Of a DNA stretch of 64,000 nucleotides, positions 8,727 through 17,798 are shown one piece after another. A program made the position numbers and the translations under genes. Position 1 is the first letter of the stretch; the number at the start of each line of letters is the position of its first letter. The DNA lies in NCBI GenBank assembly GCA_014802335.1, contig JAAVCL010000012.1, positions 42,929 to 106,928 of the forward strand. Direction: 5' to 3'. Below the pieces are notes generated by a model. It was not told the DNA's origin, searched no databases, and was given only the letters and a program-made list of their open reading frames with translations. The stretch is from Bacteroides sp. GTDB taxonomy: Bacteria > Bacteroidota > Bacteroidia > Bacteroidales > Muribaculaceae.

Positions 8727-10625
8727 ATGAAGCAGAATTATCTTCTTAGAAATCCTTTTACCCTTTTTATTCACATTGCTCTGGTCATTATTTTGGCCGG
8801 AGCAATTGTTACTCATTTTTGTGGTATTCAGGGAAAGATAACTTTGACAACAGACGAACAGCCAAAAGTTGAGTTTGAAAAGGATTCCGGTCCCGGAGAG
8901 GCGGTTTTACCATTCCCCTTAAAATTGAAAGATGTTGAGATAATATATTATCCCGGCACTTCGACACCGATGGATTTTAAAAGTGTGTTAGACGTAAACG
9001 GTTCTGAGATAGATGTGTCTATGAACAAAATCGGAACTTATCGCGATTGGAGGTTTTACCAGTCGGCTATGGGCGACGGGTCTGCAACATTGGCTCTGAG
9101 TCACGATCCGTTCGGAATTATGATTACTTATATCGGGTACGCTTTATTGGGAATTTCCATGTTGGGATTCTTTTTTCAGCGTTCCACTCCCTGGCGCGGC
9201 TTATTCAAAGCACTGCGCAAGTATTCGTTAATTCTGTTTCTTTTAACACCAACTTTCATCTCCGAGGCTTCAACCCCGACAATTCAACGTCCTCTGGCCG
9301 CGAATTTAGGGAAGGTCTGTGTATATTGGAACGACCGCATTGCTCCGATGCAGACCATGGCTTTAGATGTTACAAGGTCGTTATATGGAGCTGATTCTTA
9401 TCAGGGTATGACAGCCGAACAAGTGCTGGCCGGGTGGCTTTTCTATTTTGAAGAGTGGTGGGGCGATTATACAAGATATAACCCTCGTATCCTCGATATA
9501 AAACCGGATAATATTTCAGATAAGCAAAAGAAAGAGGCCGCAAAATTAAGTCTGATACAATGGCTGGGCACCGGAGATGCATTTAAAATATATCCCTATA
9601 ATGCCGGCGACGGTAAGATTGAATGGCTTTCCTTGACCGGAAGGAGGCCGGCGGCAATGTCGCTTGAACAATGGAAATTCATGCAGACAACTATGCCCGA
9701 GATAAAGACTCTCATTATGAGAGGTAAGAATATTGAAGCAAACGAAGTGCTGGATTCATTGGTTGTGAAACAGGTATATTACGCCGGTCAAGACAATATA
9801 CCTTCTTCCCGATTAATGCAGCTCGAGCGAGTCTACAACAAGGCGGGGCGTCCTGCCTATGCCGGTATATTTGCCTTTGGCTTATCCATACTGTTATTTT
9901 TCGTCAGTTTTTCATCTGATACAAATCGCCGTGGACTGCGATTCACCGGAAATATAATGGTGTGGATTCTTCTTATATTTATAGTTGGGATAATCAGTTG
10001 TATATGGATCTTGTCCCGGCATATTCCACTTTCAAATGGTCCGGAGACCATGTTGTTTATGGCACTCGTCTCAGCAATCGGGGCCTGTGTGGTAAGGCGC
10101 TCTGACATAAAGTGTGCGTTGACCCTGATATGCGGACTCTGTTTGATGGTGGCCGCAATGGGCTCGAAAACACCTAAGATAGGTGCCTTGATGCCTGTTC
10201 TTGGAAGTCCCTTGTTGTCGATCCATGTAATGCTCGTGATGATTGCATACGTGTTGTTTCTGTTAATGGCTGTTTTATCGGCCGTAGCTCTTTTAAGCCG
10301 CTCGCACACAAAAAAGGAATATCTCAGTGTGGTAAACCGATTGATCTTAACTCCCGCCGTGTGTCTTCTTGCAGCCGGAATATTCATTGGAGCCGTTTGG
10401 GCCAATCAGTCATGGGGAAGATATTGGGGTTGGGATCCTAAAGAAACATGCGCACTCATAATGCTCTTGATTTATGCACTCCCCGTGCATTGGGGTAGCC
10501 GCAGAATGGCATGTTTCCGTAATCCCCGGGTGCTCCACATATATTTATTGCTGGCAGTATTAACCGTTGCATTCACCTACTTCGGTGCAAACTATCTTTT
10601 ACCCGGCCTTCATTCCTACGCCTAA
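8727..10625 (+). CDS. Cytochrome c biogenesis protein, ResB-CcsA fusion (CcsBA type)
   Basis: 632 residues, polytopic. The N-terminal part (about 1-170) looks like ResB/Ccs1: a first helix FTLFIHIALVIILAGAIV, a periplasmic beta-rich stretch and another helix near 133-150. A periplasmic insert follows, then CcsA with about eight helices and the haem-handling WGWDPKE motif near residue 565 (GRYWGWDPKETCALI). System II synthases of this kind ligate haem to CxxCH proteins. It starts 6 bp after the di-haem gene, so it probably matures that product. A GC-rich patch and a terminator follow. Confidence 0.93.
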   Translation: MKQNYLLRNPFTLFIHIALVIILAGAIVTHFCGIQGKITLTTDEQPKVEFEKDSGPGEAVLPFPLKLKDVEIIYYPGTSTPMDFKSVLDVNGSEIDVSMNKIGTYRDWRFYQSAMGDGSATLALSHDPFGIMITYIGYALLGISMLGFFFQRSTPWRGLFKALRKYSLILFLLTPTFISEASTPTIQRPLAANLGKVCVYWNDRIAPMQTMALDVTRSLYGADSYQGMTAEQVLAGWLFYFEEWWGDYTRYNPRILDIKPDNISDKQKKEAAKLSLIQWLGTGDAFKIYPYNAGDGKIEWLSLTGRRPAAMSLEQWKFMQTTMPEIKTLIMRGKNIEANEVLDSLVVKQVYYAGQDNIPSSRLMQLERVYNKAGRPAYAGIFAFGLSILLFFVSFSSDTNRRGLRFTGNIMVWILLIFIVGIISCIWILSRHIPLSNGPETMLFMALVSAIGACVVRRSDIKCALTLICGLCLMVAAMGSKTPKIGALMPVLGSPLLSIHVMLVMIAYVLFLLMAVLSAVALLSRSHTKKEYLSVVNRLILTPAVCLLAAGIFIGAVWANQSWGRYWGWDPKETCALIMLLIYALPVHWGSRRMACFRNPRVLHIYLLLAVLTVAFTYFGANYLLPGLHSYA

Positions 10626-10835
10626 TCTCCCGTGCCCGATCGCATCAATGCCGCCGTCGCGCCCATGCTCCCAGGCGTGCCCATGCCCTCTGTGGCGGCA
10701 ATGCCCCCGGGCGCGGCAATTAGCCTGTGCCCCGAGCGCCGCGAAGGGGGGAGTATAAACTTTCCCATCATAAAAAAGAATCCAGCTGCCGTAAAAGAAT
10801 CCGGCTCCCGTTAATGAATTTAATTACTATAAAAA
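10626..10835. other. GC-rich intergenic patch with GTCCCGAGCG-type motif
   Basis: The DNA after ccsBA turns abruptly GC-rich (GCCGCCGTCGCGCCC, then CCCCCGGGCGCGGC). It contains a 29-base copy (10725-10753) of a motif with core CCCGAGCGCCGCGAAGGG that recurs at 46317-46345 and, with one change and on the other strand, at 63371-63394. No convincing gene lies here: the short frames are low-complexity proline-rich and run off the end of ccsBA. Confidence 0.6.
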
Positions 10836-10837
10836 TG

Positions 10838-10868
10838 GAAAGAGTTCGGAACGATTCCGAACTCTTTC
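10838..10868. terminator. Bidirectional terminator between ccsBA and malQ
   Basis: GAAAGAGTTCGGA (10838-10850) and TCCGAACTCTTTC (10856-10868) are perfect 13-base complements around a five-base loop. The A-run on the left and the T-rich right side suit termination in both directions, which fits the convergent genes on either side. Confidence 0.85.
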
Positions 10869-10914
10869 TATTTCACCGTGCAGGTGTATGATCTCGAATT
10901 TTCAGTGCAGGTCT

Positions 10915-13590
10915 TTATCGGCCTGACTCTTTTATCTTGTTTCCGATCATCGCGTTGAACGAATCCTGTTTCATCAGCTCTTCAACTGTGAGGTGCATTC
11001 TGTAACGCCAATAATGACGAGGATTAGCAGGCTCGTTGATCTGTTCGTCAGCAGGATTCTGACGACGTAACTGACCGTCGGCCGACAACCAATCCTGCAG
11101 GGGAAGAATGCAGAGCATTGAAGGACTCTTCAGCTGGAGGTCAATGATTTTATCACAAATCCAAGGCTCGGCGAAATAGGGCGCTTCTCCACCTTCATGC
11201 AACACGTGGTTGTAGAATTTCTGTGCAACTGCATGGTCGGCTTCCCACCAGCCGCGTATACCGGCCATATCGTGAGTCGACGTGGTGCAGACACTGTAGT
11301 AGGGATAATGCCAAGTATCGCCGAACTCCGCGTGTGGATCTTTGGGCATGCGCTGGATTTCCAAGCTGAGAATCTCAAGTTGATTCATTACTGCGGGAAC
11401 ACAGTCGGGAATCATGCCGAGGTCTTCGCCACAAGCCAGCATCGAGGTTGAATCCAGAAGGGGCGGAAGTTTCCACATTGCTTTTCCATACCAGAAGTCA
11501 TTGTGACGATGATAGAAAAAGTCATTATACAGGCGGTTGAAACACCATTTTGCATAATCGCTCAATACGCGGTACTGATATGTGAAGTGAGCGGCAATGC
11601 GTGGATGATAATGACCCTTGTTATAGGGGTCTTCAATAAAGAGGACATCATCAATCAGGCCAAGAAGTGCGTTTTTGATACGTTCGTTTTTCTCGTTGGC
11701 TTCCTGATGTGCAAAATATTCCTCAACCTTAAGCTGAGTGCTTACAAAAGGCTTGAGACCATAGCGATCGCCTCCGATTCTGTCAAGGAACTGTTCTTTA
11801 ACCTCTTCTGTGTATTCACCAAAGAAGTCTCCAAGCATCCATTCGAGAATCAACGGATAAGTCTGAACTTCCGGATCAATCCAGAAATCATAATTATTGC
11901 GCAATTCTTCAGGTGAGAACGGAAGGGCAGGGTTGAAATAGCCGAGAAGTCCGTGAACGGCATTCAACGGAATCTGCCATATACGGAAGAATCCAAGAAT
12001 ATGGTCGATACGGTAGGCATCAAAATATTCCGACATCTTGCGGAAACGGTCTTTCCACCATTGGAAGCCATCTTCAGCCATAGCATCCCAGTTGTAGGTG
12101 GGGAAGCCCCAGTTCTGACCCAGAACCGAGAAATCATCCGGTGGTGCGCCTGCCTGGCAATCCATATTGAACAGACGGGGTGAGCGCCATGCATCAACAC
12201 TGAAACGGCTAATTCCGATTGGAATGTCACCTTTCAGAACAACTCCATGACTGTGAGCATAATTTCTAACCTCTCTCAACTGGCGGTCAAGATGATACTG
12301 AACAAAGTAGTGGTAATCTATCTCGCGTCGATGTGAAGCTATGAAATAGGCAACTCTCTTTTCATTATATTCCGTGTATTCACCCCATTTGTAATGATCG
12401 GGAGTTTTAAATTCCTCTCTCAGAACGCACCATGCGGAATAGGGGAGAAGCCAGTATTCATTACGTTCAACAAATTTCTTATATTCTTCGGTTTCCGCAG
12501 TAGCTTCGAAGTCCTGGCTGTAGATTTCGTGCAAGTATTCCGATTTAGCGTTGTTCACACGTTCGTAATCAACGGTCGAAAGCATGTTGAGTTCATGACG
12601 AAGATTCTCGAAATATTCCACGCGTTTCTTGTCGGCCAAAGTTCCGACCGCATCAAGTCGCAGATACATCGGATGCAGGGCAAATGTCGAATTGGCTTTG
12701 TAGGGATAGGAATCAACCCAGGTGCCAAGCATTGTTGTGTCGTTGATGGGAAGAATCTGGAGAATATTCTGACCTGTGCGAACACACCAGTCCACCATCT
12801 TTTTCATATCGTAGAAATCACCTACGCCGAAGTCTTCTTCCGTGCGGATTGAGAATACGGGAATTGCTGTTCCGGCTCCTTTCCATTGTTGTTTGGGATT
12901 TGCAAAGCGGGTGCCGTCTATCACAACTTGTTCCGAGCCGCCCAGATAAGGAACGCCATAAACACGATTGTTCATTGCTTCCCAACCAACAGTTTCTCCC
13001 TTATCGTTTACAATTAAGAATTTGTATTCAAATGGAATTTTCAGCGGGCCCAGCGGTATGTTAATTTCCCAAGTAGGGAAATTATGGTCATTAAGGCGCA
13101 ATGCATGTTTCGGATCCCAATTACCGAGCAATTCACCCTCACCTGTCACAGCAAGCCATTCGTTGGGCGCAAGCATCGGAGCCTCGATTCGGATATTGAG
13201 AGTGCCCGGAAGTGAGGGCAGCTGAGGTTCACGGTTTTCTCGGCTTAACATGCCGTCTATAAAAGCAGACGAATAGAATGGTTTGTCGGCCGGCATGCTG
13301 TGCCAGCTGTCGAAAATAACATATTCGCTGATGTTGACTCCACTGCGGAATTTATGAGGCTTGCCCCACTCAAATTTCCATTCGCGGTTATCAGCCTTCA
13401 CTACAAAATAGTAATTGAAGTCGCCTACGGCCTCTTCTGTCTCAAGAGTGAACTGCCAAGTGTCGGGACTTATGAGATTCATCTCAACACCTTCGCGAGC
13501 ATCGCCCGAACCTAAGGCGGCGATGTCTCCGCAAAGATATACGCTCTCTCCCCAATTTGTATGGTAGTTGATGTTGAACGTAATTTTCAT
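10915..13590 (-). CDS. malQ: 4-alpha-glucanotransferase (amylomaltase, GH77) with starch-binding modules
   Basis: 891 residues. The N-terminal 250 or so residues hold two CBM20-like starch-binding modules (MKITFNINYHTNWGESVYLCG; later WLAVTGEGELLGNWDPKHAL). The GH77 barrel follows, with GDIPIGISRFSVDAW, the nucleophile Asp529 in YRIDHILGFFR and the acid/base Glu722 in CGEDLGMIP. The enzyme transfers alpha-1,4-glucan segments and is used in cytoplasmic maltodextrin or glycogen metabolism. No signal peptide is seen. It lies 60 bp downstream of the ribonucleotide reductase gene on the same strand; this may be shared transcription rather than shared function. Length and architecture match the Bacteroides and plant DPE2-like enzymes. 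Confidence 0.96.
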   Translation of the reverse strand: MKITFNINYHTNWGESVYLCGDIAALGSGDAREGVEMNLISPDTWQFTLETEEAVGDFNYYFVVKADNREWKFEWGKPHKFRSGVNISEYVIFDSWHSMPADKPFYSSAFIDGMLSRENREPQLPSLPGTLNIRIEAPMLAPNEWLAVTGEGELLGNWDPKHALRLNDHNFPTWEINIPLGPLKIPFEYKFLIVNDKGETVGWEAMNNRVYGVPYLGGSEQVVIDGTRFANPKQQWKGAGTAIPVFSIRTEEDFGVGDFYDMKKMVDWCVRTGQNILQILPINDTTMLGTWVDSYPYKANSTFALHPMYLRLDAVGTLADKKRVEYFENLRHELNMLSTVDYERVNNAKSEYLHEIYSQDFEATAETEEYKKFVERNEYWLLPYSAWCVLREEFKTPDHYKWGEYTEYNEKRVAYFIASHRREIDYHYFVQYHLDRQLREVRNYAHSHGVVLKGDIPIGISRFSVDAWRSPRLFNMDCQAGAPPDDFSVLGQNWGFPTYNWDAMAEDGFQWWKDRFRKMSEYFDAYRIDHILGFFRIWQIPLNAVHGLLGYFNPALPFSPEELRNNYDFWIDPEVQTYPLILEWMLGDFFGEYTEEVKEQFLDRIGGDRYGLKPFVSTQLKVEEYFAHQEANEKNERIKNALLGLIDDVLFIEDPYNKGHYHPRIAAHFTYQYRVLSDYAKWCFNRLYNDFFYHRHNDFWYGKAMWKLPPLLDSTSMLACGEDLGMIPDCVPAVMNQLEILSLEIQRMPKDPHAEFGDTWHYPYYSVCTTSTHDMAGIRGWWEADHAVAQKFYNHVLHEGGEAPYFAEPWICDKIIDLQLKSPSMLCILPLQDWLSADGQLRRQNPADEQINEPANPRHYWRYRMHLTVEELMKQDSFNAMIGNKIKESGR

Positions 13591-13650
13591 GTAATTATAT
13601 TTTAAGTTATATTATCATCAGTTGGGTTCTATGTCTTGGAAACTTACTCC

Positions 13651-16188
13651 TTATCCACCACACTTCGATGTTCCGCACGTGGTGCAGATAAGGCAGCCTT
13701 CCTGGTAAATCAGGGTCTCGGCTCCACAGTTCGGACATTTCTGACCGGTGGCAACCGTGCCATTTGTGAGATATTTCTTGAGTGCCCGCTCAACACCCAT
13801 TTTCCAGGTGTTGATATTGGTCGAATCAAGTTCGAGACCTCCCACAAGTTTCAGAACTTGGTCAATCGGCATCCCGTAGCGGAGAACGCCCGAGATGAGT
13901 TTCGCGTAATTCCAGAACTCGGGGTTGAATTTCTCGCTCAAGCCCTCTATTGTGGTCTTGTATCCTCGTTTATTGATGAATTGAAAATCATAGCGTTTGT
14001 TTCCTTTTTCATCAATTGTCTTGATTATTTTACCCTTATTTACGCTCTTCGGGCAGAATATACCATCTTCGTCATCGGCCAGACCGGTGAATATCTCGTA
14101 GGGTTTGTTATTGACCAGACCGACAAATGCAATCCATTTTTCCTTATTGTTCTGAAAGCGGACCACGTCAGCATCAAGTTCGGTGGGGCGCTTGGATATA
14201 TGTGTGGGCGAAGCAATAAGTGACTCTACGTTCTGTTTTGTTTTTACAGATTCCAGAACGTTATTGCGAGAACCGTCACGATAAACAGTGCAGCCTTTGC
14301 AACCCGCTTTCCAAGCCTCTACATAGAGTTTGTTAACCAATTCTTCCGACACGTCTGCCGGCAGATTTATGGTGACAGAAATCGAATGATCCACCCATTT
14401 CTGCACTGCGCCCTGCATCCTTACTTTTTCAAGCCAATCCACATCATTCGAGGTGGCTTTGTAATATGGAGAACGGGCCACAAGGTCATCTATCTCTTCA
14501 GGAGTCAAATTGTGCTTTATCTCGATGTTGTTAATACGCATCCATTCGAGAAATTTATGATGATACACAATGTATTCCTCAAATGCATCTCCAACTTCAT
14601 CTATGAAATCTATTTTGGCTTCCGGGTCGCCGGGATTTACTTTTCGCTTTCTTTTGTAAACGGGCATGAAAACCGGCTCGATGCCCGATGATGTCTGCGT
14701 CATTATGGATGTGGTTCCTGTCGGGGCAATGGTAAGACATGCGATATTACGTCGCCCTGATTTTGTCATCCTTTCGTATAATTCGGGATCAGCATCTTTT
14801 ATGCGCAGGATGTAGGGATTATTCTTCTCGCGTTCTGCATCATACACATCGAAGGCACCGCGTTCCTCGGCCATAATAACAGATGCCCGGTAATAGGCAA
14901 GGGCAAGAGCACGATGCACTTTCACCGAGAATTCTGTGGCCTCGGGTGTGCCATAACGAAGACCAAGAGCCGCCAGCATGTCGCCTTCTCCGGTGGTGCC
15001 ACACCCCGTGCGACGCCCTGCAAGAGTTTTGGCCCTGATTTTTTTCCATAAATTGAGTTCAGTGCTCTTTACTTCATCTGTTTCCGGGTCGCTCTCTATT
15101 TTTGAGATGATAGCATCGATTTTTTCCATTTCAAGATCAATGATATCATCCATGATTCGTTGAGCTTTACCAACGTGATCGGCAAATTTCTCGAAATCAA
15201 ATTCAGCCTTGTCTGTAAACGGGTTGTTCACATAACTGTATAGATTTATGGCCACAAGACGACAACTATCGTATGGACACAAGGGAATTTCTCCACATGG
15301 ATTTGTCGACACTGTTTCAAATCCAAGATCAGCATAACAATCGGGCACTGACTCGCGCTTTATTGTATCCCAGAACAGGATGCCGGGTTCGGCACTTTTC
15401 CAGGCGTTGTGCACAATCTTCTTCCACAACGCATTTGCATCGATTTCTTTTATTACTTTCGGAGTGTCGCTGTCAACGGGAAATTGTGCTTTATACACAC
15501 GATTCTCGGTTGCACATTCCATAAAGTCATCGTCTATCTTGACTGATACGTTTGCCCCGGTCACTTTGCCTTCAGTCATTTTTGCGTCAATGAAATCCTC
15601 GGCATCCGGATGACGCATGCTTACACTCATCATCAGGGCGCCGCGACGTCCGTCTTGCGCAACTTCGCGGGTCGAGTTGCTGTATCTTTCCATAAACGGA
15701 ACAAGTCCTGTTGAGGTAAGTGCCGAATTTTTAACCGCGCTCCCCTTGGGCCGGATGTGCGACAAGTCATGACCTACGCCTCCACGACGCTTCATGAGTT
15801 GCACCTGTTCTTCGTCTATGCGGATAATGCCTCCGTAGGAATCAGGATGACCGTCAAGACCGATCACAAAACAGTTGGAGAGTGAGCCTACCTGACGGGT
15901 ATTACCGATTCCTGCCATTGGACTCCCTTGCGGAACGATATATTTAAAGTCTTTTAACAGTTCGAAAACTGTCGACTCACTCATCGGATTGGGATATTTT
16001 GACTCTATTCGGGCAATTTCGGATGCGATGCGGTGGTGCATATCATCCGGAGTCAATTCATAAAAATTCCCATCGGAATCTTTCAATGCATATTTGCTGG
16101 CCCATACACGTGATGCAAGCTCATCTCCTTTGAAATATTTGAGGGTGGCGGCATAAACATCATCGTATGTATAAATCTTATCAGACAT
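13651..16188 (-). CDS. nrdJ: Adenosylcobalamin-dependent ribonucleoside-diphosphate reductase (class II)
   Basis: 845 residues. The ribonucleotide reductase signatures include FVIGLDGHPDSYGGI, RRGGVGHDLSHIRP, the catalytic STNPCGEIPL (Cys298) and APTGTTSIM. The C-terminus carries a zinc ribbon with four CxxC-type pairs (CPNCG, CLICTTCG, KCGG), usual in the long NrdJ form. The enzyme makes deoxyribonucleotides using vitamin B12 and works with or without oxygen. The initiator is the ATG at 16188. I looked for a cobalamin riboswitch in the 550-bp upstream region and could not recognise one. Confidence 0.97.
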   Translation of the reverse strand: MSDKIYTYDDVYAATLKYFKGDELASRVWASKYALKDSDGNFYELTPDDMHHRIASEIARIESKYPNPMSESTVFELLKDFKYIVPQGSPMAGIGNTRQVGSLSNCFVIGLDGHPDSYGGIIRIDEEQVQLMKRRGGVGHDLSHIRPKGSAVKNSALTSTGLVPFMERYSNSTREVAQDGRRGALMMSVSMRHPDAEDFIDAKMTEGKVTGANVSVKIDDDFMECATENRVYKAQFPVDSDTPKVIKEIDANALWKKIVHNAWKSAEPGILFWDTIKRESVPDCYADLGFETVSTNPCGEIPLCPYDSCRLVAINLYSYVNNPFTDKAEFDFEKFADHVGKAQRIMDDIIDLEMEKIDAIISKIESDPETDEVKSTELNLWKKIRAKTLAGRRTGCGTTGEGDMLAALGLRYGTPEATEFSVKVHRALALAYYRASVIMAEERGAFDVYDAEREKNNPYILRIKDADPELYERMTKSGRRNIACLTIAPTGTTSIMTQTSSGIEPVFMPVYKRKRKVNPGDPEAKIDFIDEVGDAFEEYIVYHHKFLEWMRINNIEIKHNLTPEEIDDLVARSPYYKATSNDVDWLEKVRMQGAVQKWVDHSISVTINLPADVSEELVNKLYVEAWKAGCKGCTVYRDGSRNNVLESVKTKQNVESLIASPTHISKRPTELDADVVRFQNNKEKWIAFVGLVNNKPYEIFTGLADDEDGIFCPKSVNKGKIIKTIDEKGNKRYDFQFINKRGYKTTIEGLSEKFNPEFWNYAKLISGVLRYGMPIDQVLKLVGGLELDSTNINTWKMGVERALKKYLTNGTVATGQKCPNCGAETLIYQEGCLICTTCGTSKCGG

Positions 16189-16544
16189 TTTTCGCTGGTG
16201 GTTATTGATTTAGATTGTCGGTTTTTATTGTCACTACCCGGAAGGAGTAATGTTATCCCGATTCATGATGTAAATTTAGCCAAAAATTCTCAAACATCTA
16301 TTATATTTTGAAAATTATTAAAGTTTCGCAATTTATTATCTTCTTATTTAGGTTGCTCTTAAAAATTAACTACAACTTATTTTCGAGGATTTTTTGAATG
16401 GAATAGGAATTAGAAGAATGAGTTTGGCGGGATAAATGACAGATGAATAATTTTAATTCCGGTCAGGAAATATCGTCAAATGTATGGCGTGCCACGTCCT
16501 TGGGAGACCTCAACACATTTTTACGTAAAGAGTGTAAATTAACG
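16189..16544. other. AT-rich intergenic region upstream of nrdJ
   Basis: About 350 bases without a plausible gene. It holds the leader of nrdJ and, at 16480-16500, a degraded copy of the REP-like hairpin (TGTATGGCGTGCCACGTCC) seen in full at 24422 and 50389. I could not identify a TAnnTTTG promoter with correct spacing on the minus strand. Confidence 0.5.
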
Positions 16545-16577
16545 AGGCACGTTCAATTCTTATTTATGAACGTGCCT
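16545..16577. terminator. Hairpin terminator downstream of the anchored unknown gene
   Basis: AGGCACGTTCA (16545-16555) and TGAACGTGCCT (16567-16577) are perfect complements with an 11-base AT loop. The right side runs into TGATTGAAATTTTT, so it would terminate plus-strand transcripts best. Neither neighbour reads toward it on the plus strand, so it may end a short unrecognised RNA, or the flanking A-rich DNA may give minus-strand use. Confidence 0.55.
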
Positions 16578-16740
16578 TGATTGAAATTTTTCTTGTAAAT
16601 TTTCCTTTTCTATAATATTGATTTCAGTATTATTTTACGAAGTTGCGTTGTTGATTTTGTCTAACAAGATGATAACCAATATTATAATATATTATTTTAA
16701 TTATATTTTTCTGTTTTGGAGTGCGTAAATATGATTACTT

Positions 16741-17424
16741 TTAATTCATGCATATTTCTGTTGTTGTCTTTTTTGAATTGGCAATGCTGTTCATCGATTT
16801 CTTTATTAGGTCAGTGAAAGCTGATTGTCTCTTTCTTTCCTCAAAGAAAATTATAATATTCATCTGATGAGAATTCAGGCAACCGTAACAGTTTTGTTCA
16901 GCAACGTATGCTCCGACAATTCTGTTTGTTTTCATTACCTCTGATATTGTGTCGGCCTCAGTAAGAGCAAGGCGACCTATTCTGACTCCATTGAAATAGG
17001 CATCAATAGTATCTACTCCGCTTGTGCGGCACATTATGAGTTTCAAAGGTTCACCGGGCAGAAGGCGATGAAGTTCATGGGCGCCATCAAAAGTGTCAGG
17101 ACCGCATGTGAGGCTAACTGTCATACTGTTTTGGAATCTATGTCGCTTCACGATATTGTTGATGCGGTTAGTCATCTCTTTGTAAGCCTTATGGCCTATA
17201 AGTTGAATGGTCCGCATTATCTCGCGATCTTGCGCATCGCCAAGTATTTCAATTTTTATATCCTGTTTATCCTCCGAAGGGGAGTAGTCGCTGTAAACAC
17301 CTTTTTTATCAGACTTATATTCAGCCCCTTTCCTTCTTCCTGTCATAATGACATGTCGCGCCAGAAGGCTCATGCCTACTGAGGCAAGTGTAACGATTAT
17401 TATAAATAATATAGTGTCTGTCAT
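16741..17424 (-). CDS. Membrane-anchored protein of unknown function, possible HIRAN-like fold
   Basis: 227 residues: one N-terminal membrane helix (DTILFIIIVTLASVGMSLLA, residues 3-22), a charged linker of about 40 residues, then a soluble domain. The region PGEPLKLIMCRTSGVDTIDAYFNGVRIGRL (given here as a description, residues about 123-153) has the strand order and G-x-x-IG pattern seen in HIRAN domains. That resemblance is tentative and from the eye only. With type II or N-out topology the domain would be cytoplasmic or periplasmic; I cannot tell. It stands alone in an AT-rich region with its own flanking intergenic spaces. Confidence 0.6.
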   Translation of the reverse strand: MTDTILFIIIVTLASVGMSLLARHVIMTGRRKGAEYKSDKKGVYSDYSPSEDKQDIKIEILGDAQDREIMRTIQLIGHKAYKEMTNRINNIVKRHRFQNSMTVSLTCGPDTFDGAHELHRLLPGEPLKLIMCRTSGVDTIDAYFNGVRIGRLALTEADTISEVMKTNRIVGAYVAEQNCYGCLNSHQMNIIIFFEERKRQSAFTDLIKKSMNSIANSKKTTTEICMN

Positions 17425-17722
17425 GGTAATATGATATATTAAAGACCTTAAATGAATTTTTATGACAATTCATTTATGTGTTTATTTCATTTTCTTGGAA
17501 ATTAAAATCTTTAGGTCTATGCTTCCCTCCAAGGGTAACTTGGCTTTATAATTTAATCCCTAATTATATTTTCGTAAAAACGATTTCATAACTGACGTTC
17601 ATATATAAAACTAATTTCCGAGTCTAAAAGATTGATTTTAATATGTCTAAATTTTGTTAAAAATATTAGCAATCCCTAAGACTCCTTAGGCTGGATCTGA
17701 TATCGCAAATATAACAATGCAA
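17425..17722. other. AT-rich intergenic region
   Basis: This stretch between the anchored unknown and the T9SS cargo gene carries the leader of the former. A small palindrome CCTAAG/CTTAGG lies at 17675-17690. No ORF, RNA gene or well-spaced promoter is apparent. Confidence 0.4.
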
Positions 17723-17723
17723 A

Positions 17724-17755
17724 AAAATCTGTGTCGGTGAGGCGACACAGATTTT
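17724..17755. terminator. Terminator after the T9SS cargo gene
   Basis: AAAATCTGTGTCG (17724-17736) and CGACACAGATTTT (17743-17755) form a perfect 13-bp stem around a six-base loop. The A-run to the left becomes a U-run in minus-strand RNA, suiting termination of the gene that ends at 17799. Confidence 0.88.
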
Positions 17756-17798
17756 GAAGTGTATGTTATTTTAAGGATTTCCTTAATTGAACGGCATT

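Noticed and set aside
10567..10814. Short proline-rich plus-strand ORFs in the GC-rich patch after ccsBA
   Set aside because: They overlap each other and the end of ccsBA, are low-complexity and have no signal or family pattern; the GC-rich repeat motif explains them.
16189..16300. Cobalamin riboswitch before nrdJ
   Set aside because: I searched for the B12-box-like sequence and long stems and could not recognise them; B12 use alone is not evidence.
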